Assembly: GCA_009859145.1 (NCBI GenBank)
Contig: VRVR01000008.1
Location: 195,494 to 259,493, forward strand
Reading direction: 5' to 3'
Source of the DNA: Andalucia godoyi
Lineage: Eukaryota; Discoba; Jakobea; Jakobida; Andaluciidae
DNA: 64,000 nt
The translations under genes were made by a program, and so were the position numbers. Positions 58,657 to 64,000 of the stretch are shown here, piece after piece. How positions within the stretch are numbered: position 1 is the first letter of the stretch; the number at the start of each line of letters is the position of its first letter. The notes under the pieces were generated by a model, which was not told where the DNA came from, searched no databases, and saw only the letters and a list, made by a program, of their open reading frames with translations.

Positions 58657-60246
58657 TCAGTGTCGCTTGCCGCTGGTGGAAGCCAGAACTTGTTGGCAGA
58701 GGGCAACCAATGACGAGTCTCGTAGTCCAAGGTCAACAGCCCAATCGTACACCATATTTTGCACGGCTCGGACTGAGGAACGCACGTTTTCGGGAGCAAA
58801 GATTGCTCGCAAAATCGGAAGCACTTTGTGAGAAGTGAATCGAGTTGCCCAGTACGCATCGTTCACCGGATCCTGAAAAAGATCCACCCAGGCCTGGGGG
58901 TGCTGTCGGAGACGGAAACCCAACAAACGCAGAAGGACCGTGCCAGCAGACCACAGGTCGGCGGCTGTTCCACTGTGCGCCAAACCGGCGAGTGCCTCTG
59001 GGGGAGCGTAGTCGTTTGTGCCACAGATTCCATCAGTAAGATGCCCTTCCTCCATGACTGCAGGCGTGTTGGGTCCAGCCGAAACTGAAACAAAGGGAAT
59101 TGCAACCGCATGGCCAAAATCAAAGACCTTGACATTCCAGTGCTCGTCAAGTCCAATATTATCAGGTTTCACGTCTCGATGACAAACCTTGACGTCATTA
59201 TGCAGGAAGTCTAGAGCTTCAAGAATCTGTGAGAACAAAATACACGCGACCTGGTCCATGTACTGCAGCGCAGGATGCCGCTTCCACACAGATCCATGAG
59301 CTTTTCGAATGCCGTCTATTCGCTCTGTGTACTCGCACAAATCTCCATTTGGGACGCATTCCAAACACATGACCATCAGGCGAGACGTGGTGGGAATGTG
59401 CTCCTTCTTGTGTTGTGAGCAGACACCACAGTAATCTCTGTACATTGGCTGCGCATGAGGCGTGAAGTGCAGGCAACAGAGTCCATGTTCCGCTCCTTTG
59501 CATGCAATATCGGAAGATATAACAGAAGAGTATGCAGGTCCCATGGATCTGACCACACGAATTGCAGACCTTCGGTAGGAAGCAGAATTGTGCGCGATCG
59601 CTGTGATGCGCTCGAGAATCGCACATTCTGTGCGGAAGGCAGACTGCAATGTGTGAATTGACGACGATTTTCGGCCGGGCTGATCGACGGGGACTGCTTT
59701 CAAAGCCACCATGCATCCGTCATATGTAGAGCAGAGTACAACTTCAGAGTGTCCACCAACGTTCGCACGTCGTACCATCCGAAGATGAGTTGAGAACGGA
59801 GCGGCACGAATCAGGGGACCATAGATTGCAGAAAAGGGATCCACCACTGGGGCTTGGTCATGTTGATGATACTGTTGTTGCAGATGCTGGGGAGTTTGTA
59901 CCACAATAGCCGGAGTTGAGAACATCTGTGGAGGGCAGTGATTGCTGCTGATGATACTATTTCCGTTGCTGCTATTATGCAGCTGTTGCACCTGAGAGTT
60001 TGCCAGTGGGGAGACCGAAGCTGAGCATGATGGCGTAGCAGTTGCGGACGATTCCCAGGAACCCGATCTCGATGAAACAAGAGAAGCGTTGCCGGAAATC
60101 GAAACAGGACTTTCCGGTCCACTAATCATGAGATGTGGCAGGGACATTGGCATCAAGGAATGTGATGTTGTCTGACATTGGGAACGAAAACACGCACTGT
60201 TCGAAGTGCCGTCATTCAACAGGACATTCTGGTTCAGAGAATACAT
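58657..60246 (-). CDS. Serine/threonine protein kinase with a Cys/His-rich insert
   Basis: A 529-residue protein. The first 170 residues are Ser/Asn/His/Gln-rich and disordered. The kinase domain spans about 180-510: VALKAV (catalytic Lys), CHRDVKPDNIGL (catalytic loop), DFGHAV (DFG) and YAPPEAL (APE variant). All catalytic residues are present, so it should be active; the glycine-rich loop is weak. Between the N-lobe sheet and the hinge lies an insert of about 50 residues with Cys and His (CCLHFTPHAQPMYRDYCGVCSQHKKEH), which could bind zinc and is not part of standard kinases. Tail residues after 510 are few. The subfamily cannot be named. It starts at its first ATG (60246). Confidence 0.9.
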   Translation of the reverse strand: MYSLNQNVLLNDGTSNSACFRSQCQTTSHSLMPMSLPHLMISGPESPVSISGNASLVSSRSGSWESSATATPSCSASVSPLANSQVQQLHNSSNGNSIISSNHCPPQMFSTPAIVVQTPQHLQQQYHQHDQAPVVDPFSAIYGPLIRAAPFSTHLRMVRRANVGGHSEVVLCSTYDGCMVALKAVPVDQPGRKSSSIHTLQSAFRTECAILERITAIAHNSASYRRSAIRVVRSMGPAYSSVISSDIACKGAEHGLCCLHFTPHAQPMYRDYCGVCSQHKKEHIPTTSRLMVMCLECVPNGDLCEYTERIDGIRKAHGSVWKRHPALQYMDQVACILFSQILEALDFLHNDVKVCHRDVKPDNIGLDEHWNVKVFDFGHAVAIPFVSVSAGPNTPAVMEEGHLTDGICGTNDYAPPEALAGLAHSGTAADLWSAGTVLLRLLGFRLRQHPQAWVDLFQDPVNDAYWATRFTSHKVLPILRAIFAPENVRSSVRAVQNMVYDWAVDLGLRDSSLVALCQQVLASTSGKRH

Positions 60247-61711
60247 TGGCTAAATCTATCTAGAGGCAAGTATCGAAGAGATATATATGTGTATATAAAG
60301 AACGATAAACACGATCACACGATCACACGATCACACGAGACAAAATAAAACAGGATCGATCCGGGCAAGGTTGAAGGGATGTGCAGACTGTGTGAGCAGA
60401 CAGGAATCACCAAAAATCGTTCGCGGATGGATAGGAAACTAGTGCTTTCGCAGACCTTGAGAAAGATAATAGCAGTGCACGGCGGTGGATCAGGCACAAA
60501 AAAAATACTATTCACCAACAAGAGAAGAAAAAAGGAAGAAAAAGAAAAAGACAGGAAACGAAAAAGCGAGTCGCCCACGCCACACACATAAAGAGCACCA
60601 AAAAGAAAAACAACGAAAGGCCCCCACGGAGAAAAAGCAGCACTGGTTCGGAGGGAAACCGAAGATGTGGGGTGATCAATCCCACAGCATTTCTCCGATC
60701 GGGGGCTTCTGATTGCCTCGATTCCTTTTCGGTGCTGCATTCGGTGCCCCGTTGTCGGCGGTCGACTGTGTTTGTGTGACAAATCCTTCCTTTTTTAGCA
60801 CGCAAATCGCCGTGCCACCGGCGAAACCACGGCCATCCCCCGTTGCTTATTGACAGCGCCGCCGACGATGCCCGCCTCTGCTGAGGATACTGCCTGGAAA
60901 GGAAGGTGCACTCGATGTGTCGGCGGTTAATTTCGTCTGTTTTCGAACAATTCAACGGCTTTGCTCGTATTTGACCGCCCGTGTGTGGCCAGCATCGGAA
61001 CTGCTACAGATCAGACGCTAGGATCGTCTGCGAAACATCTTGACGGACACTTCGGCTTCGATGAAGAGGAATTGAAGACTGCAGCGCCCACCTGCTTTCA
61101 ACAAGCCGCAAGCACCGTCCGAGCAGTTCGGGAACTTCCTGTTCGTTCCATCTGTCGAGCACTTCCATTTTTGTTTTTGGCGTGCTGTCTCTTGTGTCTC
61201 TCCGCCCGCTAGCAGCCCAGTACAGAAAAAATGCTTTGAGCACCGCGGTTACACAAATTTCTGTTTCGATTTTATTTTTACCGGTCCACTGGTACCCAGA
61301 TCCTTCTTGACGGAGATGCTGTCATGCGGGGATCAACTTTTCTTGTTCTTACGGAGAAGATTCTCGGTCGAAATTGGGTTGTTTGATTGGTTGTTGATCT
61401 TTCACCAGGACTCGCGTTCTGCCTGCTCGTCGCTGATTCGAGCCGTGGGAGGTCGTCCCCGCCGTTTTTTTGTGCTCCGTTGTGCTGCGCGCTCGTGCGG
61501 TTTCAACTGGAATTTGTTTACAGTCGCCAGAAATTGGATGGAAAAGCTTGTTGAATTGATGACGATTCCTTCTTTGTTTTTATTCCCTCACGACACGGAG
61601 GATGCACACTCTCGGACGGACCCCCCTCCCGTACCCAAGCAGTCTTTGTGGTTGGCTCAAGCAGGAGATTCATCCCAAAAAACCAAAAAAACAACAACCC
61701 CCAATCCAAAA
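60247..61711. other. 1.5-kb gap without a recognisable gene
   Basis: Begins with an alternating TA/TG stretch (about 60281-60296) and an 8-nt tandem repeat CGATCACA (60311-60336), then purine-rich sequence (60500-60615). The stretch 60800-61200 is more GC-rich, with several overlapping frames on both strands (up to about 150 codons) but no known domain. The part next to 61711 is the 3' flank of the EF-hand gene. Confidence 0.45.
60311..60336. repeat. Tandem CGATCACA octamer repeat
   Basis: Three full copies and a partial fourth of the 8-nt unit, upstream of the kinase start codon. Simple sequence. Confidence 0.85.
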
Positions 61712-62377
61712 TCATCGTTTTGGCCGGGCAGTCGACTTGGCAGAGGACGCTCTGCTTGGAGTTGCTGATTTGGAGCTCGATGCCTTTTTCTGGGGCGAAG
61801 CTCCCGGCACTGGACTGGCGGTAGTCGCCGGTGGGGGAGGGTTTGTTGCTGGTTTTGATTGCGCAGCAGCACCGGTGTGCGGATCCACTTCTCGCATCAT
61901 GCTGGCGAATTCCTCGAAGTCAATGTACCCAGACTTGTCTTCGTCGATTTCTGCAACCAAATCTTCAATCTTGATCGTGAGTCCCAAGTCCGCAACAGTT
62001 TGAATCAGCGTTTCGTTGCTAATGCATCCTGTGCGATCGGGATTTCCACCCAGAGCAACAAACGCTGCAACGAGGTCCATGTCAATGTCGATGCCTTTGA
62101 ACCGTTTCTTGTAAATGCGCTGCATTTGAAGAAAGGTCTCCCACGACAGTTCTGCATCATTGGTTGCATCCACTTCCCCAAGTAGTTGCATAATATCTTC
62201 CGCAGAAAGCACAGATGCACCCATTTCATGAAACACCTCCTTCAACTCGAAAATAGATATCCCACCCGACTTGTCGGAATCATGCTCATCAAACAGTCGA
62301 CGGGCTTCTGCGATTTCCAGCGGGGTTAAGATCTCATACACCTGTTCCTCTTCGTCTTGTTCGTTACTCGCCGTCAT
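61712..62377 (-). CDS. Calmodulin/centrin-like EF-hand protein
   Basis: A 221-residue protein with four EF-hand positions in the calmodulin/centrin arrangement. Loop 1 (DEHDSDKSGGIS, about 30-41) and loop 4 (DEDKSGYIDFEE, about 145-156) keep the Ca2+ ligands. Loop 2 (DATNDAELSWET, about 70-81) is partial and loop 3 (NPDRTGCIS, about 112-120) is poor, so two sites probably bind calcium. The sequence of loop-helix spacing and the SWETFLQMQ motif fit centrin-related and axonemal EF-hand proteins. A tail of about 55 residues rich in Pro, Ala, Ser and Lys (166-221) is unusual for calmodulin. Its exact family is uncertain. The start is the first ATG. Confidence 0.88.
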   Translation of the reverse strand: MTASNEQDEEEQVYEILTPLEIAEARRLFDEHDSDKSGGISIFELKEVFHEMGASVLSAEDIMQLLGEVDATNDAELSWETFLQMQRIYKKRFKGIDIDMDLVAAFVALGGNPDRTGCISNETLIQTVADLGLTIKIEDLVAEIDEDKSGYIDFEEFASMMREVDPHTGAAAQSKPATNPPPPATTASPVPGASPQKKASSSKSATPSRASSAKSTARPKR

Positions 62378-62640
62378 ATTTCTATACTATATAAACGAGG
62401 AACACACGCAGTTCGATATTCTGGTTTCGTTTTTTTTTTGTTTTCGGTTTTTTTTTTTTTTTTGGGGTTTGTCAGCATCCCGAGACTGTTCCGAGTTGCT
62501 GATCTCATCCGAAAAGGCGGGTCCTTCTGTGCCTTTGACGTTTGCCAATCAGCCTTCTCGTGGTCCACGTCACTGCACATCAGAGTCCGATCTGCTGCTG
62601 CACGGTTTCCCCAGTTCTCCTTTGATCTCGCAGCCTGTGA
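62378..62640. other. Upstream region of the EF-hand gene
   Basis: T-rich sequence with two long T-runs (about 62429-62463), probably promoter and leader of the EF-hand gene. No gene recognised before the relic. Confidence 0.4.
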
Positions 62641-62747
62641 ACAGCATGCAGAACCCATGCATGTCTGTCCTTTTTGATCGAGACTGGAATGAAGCACGCA
62701 ATGTCTGTCTTGAAGAACACGGTGCGCACGCACTTGTGCGCCTGTAG
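62641..62747 (+). pseudogene. Fanzor/TnpB-like element relic D (RuvC-III end)
   Basis: The plus-strand frame ending with a stop at 62745-62747 reads CMSVLFDRDWNEARNVCLEEHG, an almost intact copy of the TnpB/Fanzor RuvC-III peptide (DRD-x-NGARN) including the catalytic Asp. A Cys six residues upstream could be a remnant of the second zinc-ribbon pair; the first pair is not recognisable. DNA around the motif (GATCGAGACTGG) is nearly identical to relic A (GATCGAGATTGG). Only the last part of the protein remains. Confidence 0.6.
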
Positions 62748-62750
62748 CCT

Positions 62751-62798
62751 GCCCCCTTGACGGCTGGTTTTCGTAGAATCGATTGTTATGCAACTTTG
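62751..62798. repeat. 48-bp block shared with the flank of Fanzor relic A
   Basis: Aligns with 17186-17235: GCCCCCTT, then TTTCGTAG-x-ATCGATT, then ATGCAAC-x-TTG, roughly 38 of 50 positions identical. Both blocks lie directly downstream of a Fanzor relic, but relative to the relic's coding direction they are inverted (plus strand in both places, relic on opposite strands). Confidence 0.55.
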
Positions 62799-63092
62799 CA
62801 ACAATACAAATCAGAGCCAACTGGCATTGATGCAGCGTATCGCAGGTGTTCTGCTGTGAAGTGTTTTTGTAAATAATTCCAGCGAGAATCCGACGTCGTT
62901 CAAAGACGAGAAACTAACCGCAGGGCGCGGTGCGGGACGCTAGAATTCCGAGAAAAGAAAAAAGGATGGAAGTGGAGAATTGTGTTTTAAAAACAAAGCA
63001 AAAAACATAAAAAACATAATAACAACACAGAGAAATCGTACTTTGGAGGAATTGGAATTGAGAGCCCATCTGAACAAAAGACGGCATCACCA
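62799..63092. other. 3' flank of SBDS, no gene seen
   Basis: AT-rich sequence (especially 62955-63030) with no recognisable coding or RNA gene; it contains the 3' untranslated region of SBDS. Confidence 0.45.
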
Positions 63093-63857
63093 TCACTTCT
63101 TCTTTCCAGCCTTTCCCTTTCCCTTTGCCGCAGGTTCCTCTGTTGTTGCCATCGCCGCCTGTGCGCCTAAAATTTCAAAGTTAAAGTCTCCTTTTGTGAC
63201 TCGGGCCAGTTGAACAGAAAGATCATCATAGTCTCCTGGAGTGAGACTGATCTCCATGGTGCATCCACTTCCGTCGTATTTTTGAGATGAGATTTGGCAA
63301 AGCTTCGCAATAATTCCCTGGGCCTGACCAAGATGCGCATGCGGAACATACAGCGTTCCTGTAATTTCTGTTCGCTTCAAGGGAATTACTTCCACAAGCT
63401 TTGAAATGAGATCCTGCGCCTGTCGCTCTGGTTCCTTGTCCATGTCTATTCTTGCTTTGATGCTGTCCAATGCCTGCTCAATACGAAGAACTGGGTGTGG
63501 CTTCTTGGTGCTCGGATCCGCATAGTACTTGTGAATGTAGTTCACAATCTGTTTTCTCTTTTGGTCCATCCGCTCCTGGCGCTCAGAAGAACTAAGCTGG
63601 AACTCTCCGTGGTCCAAGACCTCCCTGATACGGTCGACGTTCTTGGGCTTATCGGGAAATGCTGCTGCAAGCTCTGCTTCCGGAGCAACCTCGCCCTTCG
63701 AGGAAGACTTGAAAATAACATCGTGCGCAACGACGTTGTCAATCCCAATCTTGCCTTCGCGGTACAAGGCCATTGTATTGGGCTTCGCGAGAACTTCAAA
63801 CTGGTGCTTTCCAGATTTGAACTTCACCACGCAGAAATTCTGTCCTGAAGAGCTCAT
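63093..63857 (-). CDS. SBDS: SBDS, ribosome maturation protein (Sdo1)
   Basis: A 254-residue protein of the SBDS family, which with the GTPase EFL1 releases eIF6 from late 60S subunits. All three domains are seen. The N-terminal FYSH domain (about 1-90) includes VIFKSSSKGEVAPEAELAAAF, aligning with the [20 protein letters not shown] of animals. The middle helical domain (about 95-165) has EFQLSSSERQERMDQ, YYADPSTKKPHPVLRIEQALDSI. A C-terminal ferredoxin-like domain is followed by a Lys/Gly-rich tail. The start of the FYSH domain is divergent (VVKFKSGKHQFEVLAKPNTM). Length is normal. I chose the ATG at 63857 (MSSSGQNF); an upstream in-frame ATG at 63908 would add 17 residues. Confidence 0.93.
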   Translation of the reverse strand: MSSSGQNFCVVKFKSGKHQFEVLAKPNTMALYREGKIGIDNVVAHDVIFKSSSKGEVAPEAELAAAFPDKPKNVDRIREVLDHGEFQLSSSERQERMDQKRKQIVNYIHKYYADPSTKKPHPVLRIEQALDSIKARIDMDKEPERQAQDLISKLVEVIPLKRTEITGTLYVPHAHLGQAQGIIAKLCQISSQKYDGSGCTMEISLTPGDYDDLSVQLARVTKGDFNFEILGAQAAMATTEEPAAKGKGKAGKKK

Positions 63858-64000
63858 TTCAAAGCATAAGAAGAATTTACAGACACGGGCAGAGGACGAT
63901 GCTTGCACTTTGCAGAAAGAGACAGAGAGAGAAAAACTGAAAATAATAAAACGGAATCGCGAATGAGGAGGAGGGAAAGGTCGAGCTTGTTGAACCTGAA
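63858..64000. other. Upstream flank of SBDS
   Basis: Purine-rich sequence (GAGA and GGAGG runs) to the window edge; probably the SBDS leader and promoter. Nothing else seen. Confidence 0.4.

Noticed and set aside
60512-60955. 147-codon minus-strand frame in the gap after the kinase
   Set aside because: Its end is a run of Phe/Leu/Ser from purine-rich DNA; no domain and overlapping frames on the other strand.
61307-61768. 153-codon plus-strand frame next to the EF-hand gene
   Set aside because: Overlaps the EF-hand gene's 3' end, with no recognisable motif and unlikely composition.
1-64000. tRNA, rRNA, snRNA genes and CRISPR arrays
   Set aside because: Scanned by eye for B-box GGTTCGANNCC on both strands, core rRNA and snRNA motifs and regular spaced repeats; none convincing. 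A covariance-model scan would be decisive.

Overview
The window is nuclear DNA from a unicellular, flagellated eukaryote with a compact genome. Genes are long, mostly single-exon reading frames on both strands with short intergenic gaps. They encode eukaryote-only machinery: CEP290 (cilium transition zone), CCDC40 (axonemal ruler), an AK8-type axonemal adenylate kinase, SZT2 (KICSTOR), RRP5, PUS10, eIF1, SBDS, DNA topoisomerase III, an NHE8-like exchanger and C2CD5. The only introns I can place with confidence are short (72-125 nt) and use GTATG donors: two at the 5' end of CEP290 and one in the truncated first gene. I cannot name the species. A degenerate GspE-like protein at 24950-25618 would fit lineages reported to keep a mitochondrial type II secretion system (jakobids, heteroloboseans, malawimonads, hemimastigotes), but that is an inference from one gene.

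Layout. 0-12 kb: 3' end of a coiled-coil gene, a 1.5 kb gap holding a transposon relic, NHE8-like exchanger, TOP3, a multispanning membrane protein and a coiled-coil (CEP57-like?) protein. 12-25 kb: CCDC40 divergent from the AK8-like kinase, a gap with the best Fanzor/TnpB relic, an ankyrin-repeat protein, a WD40-like protein divergent from a probable mitochondrial protein, RidA and the GspE-like protein. 25-45 kb: CEP290 divergent from a small secreted/membrane protein, SZT2 divergent from eIF1, a second relic gap, then PUS10. 45-64 kb: RRP5, an unknown protein, C2CD5, a 2.7 kb gap of weak coding signal, a protein kinase, a 1.5 kb gap, an EF-hand protein, a fourth relic and SBDS.

Functional grouping. 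Several genes serve the flagellum (CEP290, CCDC40, AK8-like, possibly the CEP57-like and EF-hand proteins). Others serve ribosome production and translation (RRP5, SBDS, PUS10, eIF1). They are interspersed as ordinary single genes; nothing looks like an operon or polycistronic array.

The unusual content is in the gaps. At least four of them hold decayed 3' ends of Fanzor (eukaryotic TnpB-like RNA-guided nuclease) elements. These are recognised by a TSKTC-x-x-CG zinc motif, a DRDW-N-x-x-RN RuvC-III motif, and a shared block of about 100 nt downstream that may be the footprint of the element's guide RNA and right end. A 68-bp repeat of unknown nature also occurs in two gaps.
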